The position numbers and the translations under genes were made by a program. This document shows positions 25,307-35,210 of a stretch of 64,000 bases of DNA, in pieces. Source of the DNA: JANXSS01 sp040385645. Its GTDB lineage: Bacteria > Pseudomonadota > Gammaproteobacteria > Burkholderiales > Burkholderiaceae_D. How positions within the stretch are numbered: the stretch's first letter is position 1; each line of letters begins with the position of its first letter. The notes below the pieces were generated by a model. The model ran no database searches. It saw nothing but the letters and a program-made list of their open reading frames with translations, and was not told the origin of the DNA. The stretch is from NCBI GenBank assembly GCA_040385645.1, contig JAZKGZ010000014.1:1-64000 (forward strand), in the 5' to 3' direction.

Positions 25307-26590
25307 TTAGTCGAGCAAAGATTCGAGCGCGAATAGATCCTGCGGTGCTTCACGTTGGCGCACCAGGTGCCAGGCAGGGCCATCCACCAGTATTTCGGCA
25401 GCGCGACCACGCGTGTTGTAATTCGATGCCATGGTCATGCCATAGGCGCCGGCCGACATGATTGCCAGCAGGTCGCCTTGCGCGATAGCCATATCGCGCG
25501 AGCGCGCCAGCCAGTCACCGGATTCACAAACCGGGCCGACCACGTCGTATGTCACGGTTTCGCCATCGCGCGGCACGACTGCCTGCACGCCATGCCAGGC
25601 TTGATACATAGCCGGACGCATCAAATCGTTCATCGCCGCATCGACGACGGCAAAATTCTTGGCCGCGCCTTGTTTCAGGTATTGCACCGTCGTCAGCAGT
25701 ACCCCGGCGTTGCCGACGATCGAACGACCAGGCTCGAACAGCACCTTGATCGGATGCCCAGCATGCCGCTCGGTGCGCCAGGCGTTGATTTTGGCAAATA
25801 GACGTTGTAGATAATCCGCCACGGCGACCGGTCGATCGCCTTCGTAATCGATGCCGATGCCGCCGCCGATATCGAGATGATGAATAGCGATGCCTTCAGC
25901 GGCGAGTTGATCAATCAGCTCGATGAGCTTGTCGACTGCTTCCAACAAGGGCGCATCGTCCAAGAGTTGCGAGCCGATATGGCAATCGATACCGACAACA
26001 TCGATACCCGGCAAAGCCGCGGCGATGCGGTAGGTCTCTAGCGCGTCTTCATAAGCGACCCCGAACTTGTTTTCTTTTAAGCCTGTCGAGATATACGGAT
26101 GGGTTTTGGCATCGACATTCGGGTTGACCCGTAACGACACCGGTGCACGCTTGCCCAGGTCGAGCGCGACAGTATTCAAGCGGTGCAATTCCGGTATCGA
26201 TTCGACGTTGAAGCACAGAATGCCGTGCATCAGCGCCAGCCGCATTTCGTCGGCCGTTTTACCCACTCCGGAAAAGATGATCCGTTCGGCGCTTCCGCCG
26301 GCCGCCAACACGCGTAACAGTTCACCGCCCGACACGATATCGAAGCCTGAACCGCATCTGCCGAGCAACTGCAGGATCGCCAGGTTGGAATTCGATTTCA
26401 CGGAATAGCAGATCAGCGCGCCGCCTTCTGGCGCTGCATAGGCTTTGCAGGCGTCGGCATAGGCAGCAAAATTTTCGACGATCGCCGCCTTTGAATACAC
26501 GTAGGCTGGGGTGCCGAATTCTTCGGCAATCGCTGTCAACGGTGCCGATTCTGCGCACAGCACATTAGTTTGGTAGGAGAAAGGCGACAT
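25307..26590 (-). CDS. lysA: diaminopimelate decarboxylase
   Basis: LysA converts meso-diaminopimelate to lysine, the last step of lysine synthesis. The 427 aa alanine-racemase-fold protein has the PLP lysine in CYSVKSNSNLAIL near residue 63, the HIGSQ motif near residue 205 and the active-site CESGDWLA near residue 361. It forms a - strand pair with the small lipoprotein gene 22 bases upstream, an arrangement common in Proteobacteria (lptM, lysA). Divergent cyaY lies beyond. Confidence 0.97.
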   Translation of the reverse strand: MSPFSYQTNVLCAESAPLTAIAEEFGTPAYVYSKAAIVENFAAYADACKAYAAPEGGALICYSVKSNSNLAILQLLGRCGSGFDIVSGGELLRVLAAGGSAERIIFSGVGKTADEMRLALMHGILCFNVESIPELHRLNTVALDLGKRAPVSLRVNPNVDAKTHPYISTGLKENKFGVAYEDALETYRIAAALPGIDVVGIDCHIGSQLLDDAPLLEAVDKLIELIDQLAAEGIAIHHLDIGGGIGIDYEGDRPVAVADYLQRLFAKINAWRTERHAGHPIKVLFEPGRSIVGNAGVLLTTVQYLKQGAAKNFAVVDAAMNDLMRPAMYQAWHGVQAVVPRDGETVTYDVVGPVCESGDWLARSRDMAIAQGDLLAIMSAGAYGMTMASNYNTRGRAAEILVDGPAWHLVRQREAPQDLFALESLLD

Positions 26591-26612
26591 CGACTAACCG
26601 AAAAAATTGAAA

Positions 26613-26801
26613 TTATCTGCTTGCAGGCGTAGCCGGTGCAGGGGACACCGGCGCAGGTGCCGCGGTAAGTGGTTCAGCAGGTACGACCGTTGTCGTAGAC
26701 TTTTTCACCGGCATAGCTGGCATAAACAATGGGCCTTTCTGCCCACAACCCGCATTCATGCAGAGAAGTAGAAGCGTGCCGCAGCAAACCACAGTGCGCA
26801 T
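26613..26801 (-). CDS. lptM: LPS translocon maturation lipoprotein LptM (YifL-like)
   Basis: LptM is a small outer-membrane lipoprotein that helps LptD form its native disulfides. The lipobox MNAGC-GQKGPLF, with the lipidated Cys at residue 19 of the chosen form, is the family hallmark. A Pro/Ala-rich tail follows, giving 62 aa. The frame is open to an ATG at 26873, which would add 24 residues with a FAPKLAPKLLSKF-like repeat. I prefer the start at 26801 because it gives a normal lipoprotein signal and leaves 120 bases for a promoter shared with cyaY. Neither start has a clear Shine-Dalgarno sequence. Confidence 0.85.
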   Translation of the reverse strand: MRTVVCCGTLLLLCMNAGCGQKGPLFMPAMPVKKSTTTVVPAEPLTAAPAPVSPAPATPASR

Positions 26802-26921
26802 CGGACTGAACTTTGAAAGCAACTTTGGAGCGAGCTTCGGTGCGAATTTCAGTGCAATCGGCGGTGCGAACATATGCTTCGGGATTAGAATTGCGGTTTC
26901 ATCAAGTTGCCGGAGTTTAGC

Positions 26922-27260
26922 ATGACCGAATCTGAATTTTTAAGCCTGGCCGACAGTACCTTGTCGACAATCGAAGCCGCGCTCGAACACGTTACGCAGA
27001 CCACCGAACTCGATATCGAATGCAGCCGTAACGGCAACGTGCTTGAAATCGAGTTCGTCGATAATGGCTCGAAAATCATCGTCAACAGCCAGGCACCCAT
27101 GGCTGAAATGTGGGTTGCGGCAAAATCGGGCGGCTTCCATTACAAACGCGTGGGCGATCATTGGATCAACACACGCGATGGCTCCGAGATGTATGCTGCC
27201 CTGTCGCAAATGCTGAGCGAGCAGGGCGAATCGACGATACGAATCGCGCCGGTTGCTTAG
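26922..27260 (+). CDS. cyaY: iron donor protein CyaY (frataxin)
   Basis: CyaY binds iron and modulates IscS during Fe-S cluster assembly. The 112 aa product has the acidic first helix (MTESEFLSLADSTLSTIEAA), the beta-sheet motif LEIEFVDNGSKIIVNSQAP and GFHYKRVGDHWINTRDG. The start is ATG 26922. A TTG 15 bases upstream is less likely. Its stop overlaps the end of the convergent mrcA gene by 4 bases. Confidence 0.94.
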   Translation: MTESEFLSLADSTLSTIEAALEHVTQTTELDIECSRNGNVLEIEFVDNGSKIIVNSQAPMAEMWVAAKSGGFHYKRVGDHWINTRDGSEMYAALSQMLSEQGESTIRIAPVA

Positions 27261-29611
27261 AAGAGCTCGTTTTTTACGCCGTCCTGCGCAGCTTCTTCTT
27301 CAGCCGGTGGGCGCTCGCTCAGCCCCAGGCTCTTGACGCCGACGCCGGGTGGATTCTCTGCATAATAATATTCACCGCCAATCTGCAACAAGCCGTCCGG
27401 CACCGGCCGCTCGGCCATCGGTACGTCCTTCAATACTTTTTGCATGTAACCCATCCAGATCGGCAATGCCAGACCACCACCGGTTTCACGGTTGCCCAAG
27501 TTTTTGGGCTGGTCGTAGCCGATCCAGGCGATGCCGACGATATTGGGTTGGTAACCGGCGAACCAGGCGTCGAGTGAATCGTTGGTGGTGCCGGTCTTGC
27601 CCGCCAGGTCGGTACGCTTAAGTGCCAGCGCTCTGGTGGCGGTACCGAACTTGACCACGTCTTTCAACATACTGTCGATCATGAAAGCATTACGCTCGTC
27701 GATGATGCGGTTGGCCGGATCGCCGGCTTTTTCAGGTTTGACTTCCGATAACACACGTCCGTTGGCGTCGATGATTTTCGCGATTAGATAGGGGCTGACA
27801 CGATAGCCGCCGTTGGCGAATACCGCATAGGCACCTGCCATCTGCAACGGCGTTACGGCACCGGCCCCCAGCGCCAGTGTCAGATAAGCCGGGTTGCGTT
27901 CGGCGTCGAAGCCGAAACGGGTCGTGTATTCCTGGCCGTACTTCGCACCGATCTTTTGCAGGATACGAATCGAGACCATATTCTTCGATTTCGTTAAGCC
28001 CTTGCGCATCGTCATCGGCCCGTCGTACTTGTTTTCATAATTTTTCGGCTCCCAGGCCTGGCCGCCGGTTTGACCGGCTTCGAAGCGGATCGGCGCATCG
28101 TTGATCACGGTCGCCGGCGACAAGCCTTTTTCCAGCGAAGCTGAATAGATGAACGGCTTGAAGGAGGAACCGGGCTGGCGCCAGGCTTGCGTGACATGAT
28201 TAAATTTGTTGAGGTTGAAATCGAAGCCGCCGACCAGCGCCCGGATCGCGCCATCGTCGGTGTTGGCCGCAACGAACGCCGATTGCACCTGCGGAATCTG
28301 CGTAATGCTCCAGTTGCTGCCTTCCTGGATGACCCGAATGACCGCGCCGCGCTTGACGCGCTTCGCCGGCGGTGCCTTGTCGCTCAAGAGGTTGGTAGCA
28401 AAAGACAGTCCGGTGCCGGATATGGAAATATCTTCGCCGGAGGACAGCACTGCTTTGACGAGTTTCGGCGAAGCCTCGGTCACCACCGCTGCCACGATAT
28501 CGTCGCTGTCAGCATGTTCGGCCAGCTCGACCTCGATGGCGTCGTCGGCTTCATCCTTAGAAGCAGGAATCTGCATGTAACTTTCCGGGCCTCGGTAACC
28601 ATGACGGCGCTCGTAATCCATTACGCCCTTGCGAAGCGCCAGGTAAGCGGCGTCCTGGTCCGGTTTGGTAATGGTTGTAAAAACCGTCAGGCCGCGGGTG
28701 TAGGTTTCTTCTTTGAATTGCTCGTACACCAGTTGCCTGGCCATCTCGGCCACGTATTCGGCATGCACGCCGAACTCGCTGCTATCGGTCTTGATCCGTA
28801 GCTCCTCCTTCTGCGCGGTCGCATATTGCGCATCCGTGATGTAGCCGAGCTGATGCATGCGTTGCAGAATATATTGTTGGCGGGCTTTCGCACGTTTCGG
28901 ATTGACCACCGGGTTGTAAGCAGAAGGCGCTTTCGGCAGGCCGGCCAGCATCGCCGCTTCGGCTACCGAGACGTCACGCAGGCTTTTGCCGAAATAGATT
29001 TGGGCTGCGGAAGAAAATCCGTAAGCGCGTTGGCCCAGGTAGATCTGATTCATATAGACCTCGAAGATTTGGTCTTTACCGAGATTTTGCTCGATCTTCC
29101 AGGCCAGCATGACTTCGTAGATCTTGCGCTTGAGCGTCTGCTCGCTGGAGAGGAAGAAATTACGAGCGACTTGCTGGGTAATGGTCGACGCGCCCTGCTT
29201 TGCACCACCACCGAAAAGATTATTGATTGCAGCGCGGACGATGCCTAGGTAATCGACACCGTTATGATCGTAAAAGCGATCGTCCTCGATCGCCAGCACC
29301 GCTTTTTTCATGACATCCGGAATGTCTTTGATGCGCATGAGGTTGCGCCGCTCCTCGCCAAATTCCCCGATTAATACGTTGTCGGCCGAAAACACCCGCA
29401 GCGGAATTTTCGGGCGGTAATCGGTGAGCGAATCGAGTGCCGGCAAATTGGGGTAGGCCATTGCCAACATAAACGCCAGCACCAGCGCGCCGACGACCGC
29501 GAGCCCGCCGACAACACCGACCAAGCCAAAAAAGAGACGTAAAGCAATATTTCTTTTGACAGGAGACGCGGATGCTGGCGAAGTAGTACGGGTGGATTTT
29601 TTAGTGGCCAT
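27257..29611 (-). CDS. mrcA: penicillin-binding protein 1A, bifunctional
   Basis: PBP1A polymerises and crosslinks peptidoglycan. The 784 aa product has a cytosolic start, one membrane anchor near residues 25-50, the GT51 transglycosylase domain with EDDRFYDHNGVDYLG near residue 107, an OB-like linker, and a transpeptidase domain with the SxxK motif in PGSSFKPFIYSA, a SKN motif in GLTKSKNMVS and KTGTT near residue 670. It is divergent from pilM, as in many Proteobacteria. Confidence 0.96.
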   Translation of the reverse strand: MATKKSTRTTSPASASPVKRNIALRLFFGLVGVVGGLAVVGALVLAFMLAMAYPNLPALDSLTDYRPKIPLRVFSADNVLIGEFGEERRNLMRIKDIPDVMKKAVLAIEDDRFYDHNGVDYLGIVRAAINNLFGGGAKQGASTITQQVARNFFLSSEQTLKRKIYEVMLAWKIEQNLGKDQIFEVYMNQIYLGQRAYGFSSAAQIYFGKSLRDVSVAEAAMLAGLPKAPSAYNPVVNPKRAKARQQYILQRMHQLGYITDAQYATAQKEELRIKTDSSEFGVHAEYVAEMARQLVYEQFKEETYTRGLTVFTTITKPDQDAAYLALRKGVMDYERRHGYRGPESYMQIPASKDEADDAIEVELAEHADSDDIVAAVVTEASPKLVKAVLSSGEDISISGTGLSFATNLLSDKAPPAKRVKRGAVIRVIQEGSNWSITQIPQVQSAFVAANTDDGAIRALVGGFDFNLNKFNHVTQAWRQPGSSFKPFIYSASLEKGLSPATVINDAPIRFEAGQTGGQAWEPKNYENKYDGPMTMRKGLTKSKNMVSIRILQKIGAKYGQEYTTRFGFDAERNPAYLTLALGAGAVTPLQMAGAYAVFANGGYRVSPYLIAKIIDANGRVLSEVKPEKAGDPANRIIDERNAFMIDSMLKDVVKFGTATRALALKRTDLAGKTGTTNDSLDAWFAGYQPNIVGIAWIGYDQPKNLGNRETGGGLALPIWMGYMQKVLKDVPMAERPVPDGLLQIGGEYYYAENPPGVGVKSLGLSERPPAEEEAAQDGVKNELF

Positions 29612-29772
29612 TCAGGAGCAGAAGGTCGAAAAAAGGAGGGGGAGGTCGTCAGCATTATAGACGGATGGCTCGCCGAAATGCGATTGACACTGCTGCGGAA
29701 AAATAAATGCTACAAAGAAACTGAAGCGTCGGATTTTGGCCACGGAAATGAAAGTTGCCTGACGAAAATTAC

Positions 29773-29802
29773 TTTACACTCCAAGAACGTTATTGCTACG
29801 AT
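29773..29802 (+). promoter_or_regulatory. candidate promoter of the pilMNOPQ operon
   Basis: TTTACA (29773-29778), an 18-base spacer and TACGAT (29797-29802) resemble a housekeeping promoter about 85 bases before the pilM start. The whole 275-base gap between mrcA and pilM (29612-29886) has no gene and must hold both divergent promoters. Confidence 0.4.
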
Positions 29803-29886
29803 TTAAAGCGATATTTGATGAAATGTAGATAACTATAGGTTTTCAAACAAGAATTTTGGCCATTCGCATGGCAGGGAGCATCACCC

Positions 29887-30969
29887 TTGGCTTTAGATCT
29901 CAGATCGTTAATTGGTGGTAAGAGTGGGGCGCTGATTGGTTTGGATATCAGCACTTCCGGGGTCAAGCTCGTCGAGTTGTCCGAGATCGGCAAGAACGAC
30001 CTGCGCCTTGAATGCTTTGCCTCCGAATCGCTGCCGCGCGGCGCGGTCGTCGACGGCAATATTGAAAACATCGATCAGGTCGCCGAAGCGGTGCGTAGAG
30101 TGTGGAAAAAAAGTGGCACTCGCACCAAGCAGGTCGCGCTTGGCATGCCACCGGCCTCCGTCATTACAAAAAAAATCATTTTGCCGGCCGGCATGAGCGA
30201 AGAACAGCTTGAAATGCAGGTAGAGACCGAAGCCAGCCAGTACATTCCTTTTGCGCTCGACGAAGTGAGCCTGGATTTCGATGTTATCGGCCGAGTAGCA
30301 AACTCTGCCGACGACGTTGAAGTCATGCTCGCCGCTACCCGCAAAGAAAAAGTCGAAGATCGCGTAGCTGTGACCGAAGCCGCGGGTTTGACACCGACCG
30401 TCATGGATATCGAGTCTTATGCGGCCCGCGCAGCCGTAGGCAGACTGACTTCGCAACTGACCAATGGCGGTGTCGGCCAGATCGTGGCGCTGTTTCAAAT
30501 CGGTGCCCAGGTCACGCATGTATCGATGTTGCTCGACGGCCAGCCGATCTACGAGCGCGAGCAACCTTTCGGCGGCCATCAATTGACGCAGGAAATCGTG
30601 CGTTCGTACGGATTATCGTACGACGAAGCCGAAGCCAAGAAAAAAACCGAGGACCTTCCAGACGGCTACAAAACCGAGATTCTCGTACCGTTTCTCGAAA
30701 GCGCAGCGCTAGAAGTAACCCGAGCGATCCAGTTTTTCTTCACTTCCACGCCTTATACCCGCATCGATCAATTGTTTCTAGCCGGAGGCTGTGCCGTGAT
30801 TCCGGGCTTGGTCGATCTGGTGGCATCGCGCACAAAAATTTCCGCCTCTGTCATCTCACCTTTCAAGGGAATGCAGATGGCGTCGGCAGTGAGGGAAAAA
30901 CAGCTGCGGCTTGAAGCGCCTGCCTATCTGGTGGCGTGCGGCCTGGCCATGCGGAGATTCAATCGATGA
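29887..30969 (+). CDS. pilM: type IV pilus assembly protein PilM
   Basis: PilM is the actin-like cytosolic member of the PilMNOP alignment complex linking the inner-membrane motor to the PilQ secretin. The 360 aa product has the actin-fold phosphate loop GALIGLDISTSGVKLVEL near residue 14 and GGHQLTQEI and FLAGGCAVIPGL in the later part. The start is TTG at 29887, with GGGAG about eight bases upstream. pilN overlaps its stop by 4 bases. Confidence 0.95.
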   Translation: MALDLRSLIGGKSGALIGLDISTSGVKLVELSEIGKNDLRLECFASESLPRGAVVDGNIENIDQVAEAVRRVWKKSGTRTKQVALGMPPASVITKKIILPAGMSEEQLEMQVETEASQYIPFALDEVSLDFDVIGRVANSADDVEVMLAATRKEKVEDRVAVTEAAGLTPTVMDIESYAARAAVGRLTSQLTNGGVGQIVALFQIGAQVTHVSMLLDGQPIYEREQPFGGHQLTQEIVRSYGLSYDEAEAKKKTEDLPDGYKTEILVPFLESAALEVTRAIQFFFTSTPYTRIDQLFLAGGCAVIPGLVDLVASRTKISASVISPFKGMQMASAVREKQLRLEAPAYLVACGLAMRRFNR

Positions 30970-31643
30970 TCAGGATCAATCTACTTCCCCATCGCGAAGA
31001 AAAACGAAAGCAGCGCAGGCAGGCTTTCGTCGCGCTGATGGCGCTATCGGCACTGTTGGCCGGCATTTTGTTGATGCTCGCCGCCGGCTTTGTCTCCAGC
31101 AAAATCTCCAACCAGGAAGCGCGCAATACGGTAATCAAAAACGCCAATGCCAAGCTCGACGAGGAAATCAAAGAAATTGCTTCGTTGCGCGAAGAAATCG
31201 ATGCCTTGAAAGCACGTCAGCAAGCGGTCGAAGATTTACAAAGCGACCGCAATCAGCCGGTTCATCTGCTCGACGAGTTGGTCAAGCAAGTGCCGGAAGG
31301 GGTGTACTTACGCTCTTTTAAACAAGATGCACAACGGGTAGTACTTAATGGCTATGCACAGTCCAACGAACGCGTATCGGAATTGTTGCGCAACCTTAGC
31401 AACAATTCGCCGTGGCTAGAGCGCCCCGACTTGATCGAAATCAAATCGACCGGCATCGGCCAGGGTAAGGACGCGCGGAAAGTCTTCGATTTCACCATCA
31501 ACGTCGGTATCAAGCGTGAAAGCGCCAAGGATGCTGCCGCCTTGAAGGATGCAGCCAATACGGCACCGGCACCTGGAGCTACACCAGCTTCCGATGCAGC
31601 GGCAGCGCCGGTTGCAGCCGATGCCAACAAGCCCAAGCTTTAA
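30966..31643 (+). CDS. pilN: type IV pilus assembly protein PilN
   Basis: PilN binds PilM through its short cytosolic N-terminus, where MIRINLLPHREEKRKQRRQ fits the INLLP motif. It has one membrane helix near residues 21-45 and a periplasmic ferredoxin-like domain that pairs with PilO. The product is 225 aa. The last 30 residues are Ala/Pro-rich and probably disordered. The start overlaps the pilM stop as ATGA. Confidence 0.94.
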   Translation: MIRINLLPHREEKRKQRRQAFVALMALSALLAGILLMLAAGFVSSKISNQEARNTVIKNANAKLDEEIKEIASLREEIDALKARQQAVEDLQSDRNQPVHLLDELVKQVPEGVYLRSFKQDAQRVVLNGYAQSNERVSELLRNLSNNSPWLERPDLIEIKSTGIGQGKDARKVFDFTINVGIKRESAKDAAALKDAANTAPAPGATPASDAAAAPVAADANKPKL

Positions 31644-31657
31644 ATGAGAGACGCACC

Positions 31658-32317
31658 ATGGCAGATATGAAAAACGTCGGCGCGTCCTTGAGCGCTCAAT
31701 TTCAAGGGCTCAATGGCCGACATCCCGGTCAGTGGCCGCTGGCACCACGGCTGCTGTGCGCCTTCGGTGTGGTGGTCGCCGTGCTGGGCGTGGGCTGGTA
31801 TGCCTACATCGACGGGCAGCTCGATGAGCTTGCCGCCGGTGAAGCACAGGAAATCACGCTCAAGGAAGATTACAAAAGCAAAATTCAGCAATCGATCAAT
31901 CTCGAAGGGTTGCGTAAGCAAAAGGCGCAGGTCGGTGAATATGTCGCGACGCTTGAAAAACAATTGCCGAGCAAAGCCGAGATGGATGCGCTGCTTTCAG
32001 ACATCAACCAGGCCGGTATCGGGCGGGGCCTGCAATTCGAGCTGTTTCGCCCGGGGCAGGTCGTTGCCAAAGAGTACTATGCAGAATTGCCCATCGATAT
32101 CAAGGTATCCGGCAATTATCATGATGTCGGTGCGTTCTCCAGCGACATTGCTAACCTGCCGCGCATCGTTACCCTAAATAACATGAATTTGGTCGCCGGC
32201 AAAGATGGCGTACTCACGCTCGATGCCGTGGCCAAAACCTTCCGCTATCTCGATGCCGAGGAAGTGGCGGCACAACGCAAGGCGGCCGCCGATAAAAAGC
32301 AGGGAGAAAAGAAATGA
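31658..32317 (+). CDS. pilO: type IV pilus assembly protein PilO
   Basis: PilO is the periplasmic partner of PilN. The 219 aa product has a cytosolic start, a membrane segment near residues 28-46 (RLLCAFGVVVAVLGVGWYAY), a coiled coil, and a C-terminal ferredoxin-like domain with AEYYAELPIDIKVSGNYHD-type sequence near residue 140. The stop overlaps pilP by 4 bases. The tail is Lys-rich. Confidence 0.94.
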   Translation: MADMKNVGASLSAQFQGLNGRHPGQWPLAPRLLCAFGVVVAVLGVGWYAYIDGQLDELAAGEAQEITLKEDYKSKIQQSINLEGLRKQKAQVGEYVATLEKQLPSKAEMDALLSDINQAGIGRGLQFELFRPGQVVAKEYYAELPIDIKVSGNYHDVGAFSSDIANLPRIVTLNNMNLVAGKDGVLTLDAVAKTFRYLDAEEVAAQRKAAADKKQGEKK

Positions 32318-32886
32318 CGTGCGCTCGTTCGTATTGTTTCGCCCGCTCCCCTCGTTTTTTGTTGGCGAGGGTGATTTTAGCCGCAGCAGTCGTGGCAGCC
32401 GTTTCAGGCTGTACAGATAGTGGCGTCGAACTGCAGCAATGGATGCAGGAAACCAAGCAGCAGACCAAGGTCAGTATTCCGAAATTGTCGGAGCCGAAAA
32501 AGTTTATCCCTTTTCTCTACGAAAGTACGAAAAGCCTGGACCCGTATAGCCCCAACAAGCTATTGATCGCCTTGGCCAAGGCGCAGGGCAACACCAATAG
32601 CCTGCTTAAGCCGGATATGGATCGACGGCGGGAACCGCTGGAAAGTTTCCCGCTAGACGCCCTGACGATGGTCGGCACGATGTCCAAGCCGGGCATGGTC
32701 TACGCCTTGTTGCAAACCGATAAGACAGTGTTTCAAGCAAAAGTCGGCAATTACGTCGGTCAGAATTTCGGAATGATCACCAAGATCACCGATGTCGATG
32801 TATTGCTAAAAGAAATTGTTCAGGACGCGTCCGGCGATTGGGTCGAACGCGAAGCCAAGCTAGAGTTGCAGGAGAATAAAAAATGA
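32314..32886 (+). CDS. pilP: type IV pilus lipoprotein PilP
   Basis: PilP is an inner-membrane lipoprotein connecting PilNO to the PilQ secretin. The 190 aa product has a lipobox AVSGC with the lipidated Cys33 and a C-terminal HR-type beta domain (VGNYVGQNFGMITKITDVDV near residue 145). It overlaps both pilO and pilQ by 4 bases, so translation is coupled. Confidence 0.94.
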   Translation: MTCARSYCFARSPRFLLARVILAAAVVAAVSGCTDSGVELQQWMQETKQQTKVSIPKLSEPKKFIPFLYESTKSLDPYSPNKLLIALAKAQGNTNSLLKPDMDRRREPLESFPLDALTMVGTMSKPGMVYALLQTDKTVFQAKVGNYVGQNFGMITKITDVDVLLKEIVQDASGDWVEREAKLELQENKK

Positions 32887-35117
32887 TTTCGCACCAAACT
32901 CAACAGTCTTTCCCGCTATTCGGTGCACGCACACTCCTGCTAGCAAAGGCTTGCGCCCTGGCTTGCGTAGCCGCGCTCTGCAGCGTTGCCTCCGCTCAGG
33001 AAAACGCCATCGAATCGATCACTGCCAATCAGCAGGGGGCCAACATCATCGTGCGGGTGGCGATGAAAAATCCGCTGGTGAAGCCGCCGATCGGGTTCGC
33101 CATATCCAGCCCGGCACGCATCGCGCTGGATTTTCCAGGCACCACCAATGCCACGGGTAAAAGTGCGCAGGAAATCGGGCTTGGCGATGTACGCAACGTT
33201 AATGTGGTGCAGGCTGGCGAGCGTTCACGCTTGGTCTTCAACCTGACCAAACCGCTCAATTATGCAACGGCGATCGACGGCAAATCGGTCATCGTCACCA
33301 TCGATGCCACCGGCGGCGTTCCGGTAGCGGTCAATGCGGCAGGTATGCCGGCTGCCACCACGCCGGCAACTGCGCTCGCCGTGACCGCGCCGGTCACGAC
33401 ATCGACCACGAATCTCGCGCCGATCGGCAAACAAGCACTGCGTGACGTCGATTTCCGACGCGGTGCCGGCGGTGAAGGCCGTATCGTGATCGACTTGCCG
33501 AACAATCAGGTTGGCGTCGATGTGCGCCAGCAAGGCCAGACCATCGTCGTCGATTTCCTCAAGACCGCGCTGCCTGAAGTGCTGCGCCGGCGTATGGACG
33601 TGCAGGATTTCGGCACACCGGTTTCGCTGGTCACCACCATGAGCCAGGGCGACAACGTACGCATGGTAATCGAGCCTAAAGGTCTGTGGGAACACAGCGC
33701 CTATCAGAGCGACACGCAGCTCGTCGTCGAAGTCAGAGCGGTCAAGGAAGAGCCTAATAAGCTGGTCCAGGGTTCCCAAGGCTATCGCGGTGAAAAGCTT
33801 TCATTGAATTTCCAGAATGTCGAAGTACGAGCCGTGCTGCAGGTGATCGCCGACTTCACCGGCTTGAACATCATCACCAGCGATACCGTCGCCGGCAACC
33901 TTACTTTGCGGCTAAAAGACGTACCGTGGGACCAGGCACTCGATATCGTCATGCAGGCAAAGGGCCTGGACATGCGCAAAAACGGTTCGGTGCTTTGGAT
34001 CGCCCCGAAGGATGAACTGCTGACCAAGGAAAAGCTGGAACTCGAGCAGCGGGCGCTGATCGCCGACCTGGAGCCGTTGAAAACCGAAACCTTTCAGCTC
34101 AATTACCAAAAGGCCGAAGCCTTCAAGCTGGTGTTCGGTCTGGATGGTTCGAGCGATAGCAAGAACCGTGTTTTGTCCAAGCGTGGCAGCGCTGTGATTG
34201 ATGCCCGCACGAATCAGCTATTCGTTACCGATGTCCCGTCTAAACTCGAAGACATCCGCCAGCTGGTCAAGAAAACAGACATTGCCTCCCGCCAGGTCTT
34301 GATCGAAGCGCGCATCGTCGAAGCCGACGATAAATTCAGCCGCAACCTGGGTGCCAAGCTCGGTTTTGCCGACTTGCGAACCCAGCGTGGTGGCGATACC
34401 GGCTTCCAGCTCAACGGCAATTCCCGGGGCGCCCTGACGGGTACATATCAAGGCTTGGGCGAGCAGACCGGCCAGGTCGGCATCGTCGAGCCTTCCGGCG
34501 GTGATTTGGGCGGCAATTCGCAGTTCGTCAATTTGCCGGCTGCGGGCATCAACGGCAGCAACGCCGCCAGCCTTGCAGTCAGTCTGTTTTCGGCTGCGGC
34601 AAACCGGTTTCTGAACCTGGAGTTGTCCGCACTCGAAGCCGATGGCAAGGGCAAGATCATCTCCAGTCCGCGCGTCGTTACGGCAGACCAGTTGAAGGCG
34701 TTGATCGAACAGGGTACCGAGCTGCCGTACCAGCAAGCCACCAGCAGCGGTGCGACCTCGGTATCGTTCCGCAAAGCCAACCTACGCCTGGAAGTCACGC
34801 CGCAGATCACGCCGGACGGCAACATCATCCTCGATGTCGATGTCAATAAGGATAGCGTCGGTGTTGAAACGCGTGCCGGCTTTGCCATCGACACCAAACA
34901 TGTCAAGACCCAGGTGTTGGTCGAAAACGGCGGCACCGTGGTGCTCGGCGGTATTTTCCAGCAAACCGAGCGTAACTCGGTGGCGAAGGTACCGTTCCTG
35001 GGTGACTTGCCCGTCTTCGGATATGCGTTCAAAACTACCGCTCGGACGAACGACAAGACCGAGTTGTTGATTTTCATTACCCCGAAAATTGTTGCCGACC
35101 GCTTGTCGGCACGCTGA
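32883..35117 (+). CDS. pilQ: type IV pilus secretin PilQ
   Basis: PilQ forms the outer-membrane pore for the pilus. The 744 aa product has a signal peptide ending near VASAQE, two AMIN domains (about 40-130 and 175-290) that bind peptidoglycan, an N0 domain beginning at KLSLNFQNVEVRAVLQVIAD near residue 305, an N1 domain, and the secretin core with VPFLGDLPVFGYAFK near residue 700 and a final ELLIFITPKIV. It ends the pilMNOPQ operon. Confidence 0.96.
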   Translation: MISHQTQQSFPLFGARTLLLAKACALACVAALCSVASAQENAIESITANQQGANIIVRVAMKNPLVKPPIGFAISSPARIALDFPGTTNATGKSAQEIGLGDVRNVNVVQAGERSRLVFNLTKPLNYATAIDGKSVIVTIDATGGVPVAVNAAGMPAATTPATALAVTAPVTTSTTNLAPIGKQALRDVDFRRGAGGEGRIVIDLPNNQVGVDVRQQGQTIVVDFLKTALPEVLRRRMDVQDFGTPVSLVTTMSQGDNVRMVIEPKGLWEHSAYQSDTQLVVEVRAVKEEPNKLVQGSQGYRGEKLSLNFQNVEVRAVLQVIADFTGLNIITSDTVAGNLTLRLKDVPWDQALDIVMQAKGLDMRKNGSVLWIAPKDELLTKEKLELEQRALIADLEPLKTETFQLNYQKAEAFKLVFGLDGSSDSKNRVLSKRGSAVIDARTNQLFVTDVPSKLEDIRQLVKKTDIASRQVLIEARIVEADDKFSRNLGAKLGFADLRTQRGGDTGFQLNGNSRGALTGTYQGLGEQTGQVGIVEPSGGDLGGNSQFVNLPAAGINGSNAASLAVSLFSAAANRFLNLELSALEADGKGKIISSPRVVTADQLKALIEQGTELPYQQATSSGATSVSFRKANLRLEVTPQITPDGNIILDVDVNKDSVGVETRAGFAIDTKHVKTQVLVENGGTVVLGGIFQQTERNSVAKVPFLGDLPVFGYAFKTTARTNDKTELLIFITPKIVADRLSAR

Positions 35118-35210
35118 TCGCAGATAGTAGATGCCTGATACCCGTTATTTAACGCTTGATACAACACTTAACACGACACTAATAAAATGAAACCATTACC
35201 GGGAATTCCG

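Noticed and set aside
30966..35117. A frameshift or break in the pil operon
   Set aside because: All five genes have normal lengths and mostly 4-base overlaps. The shadow frames are out of phase and featureless.
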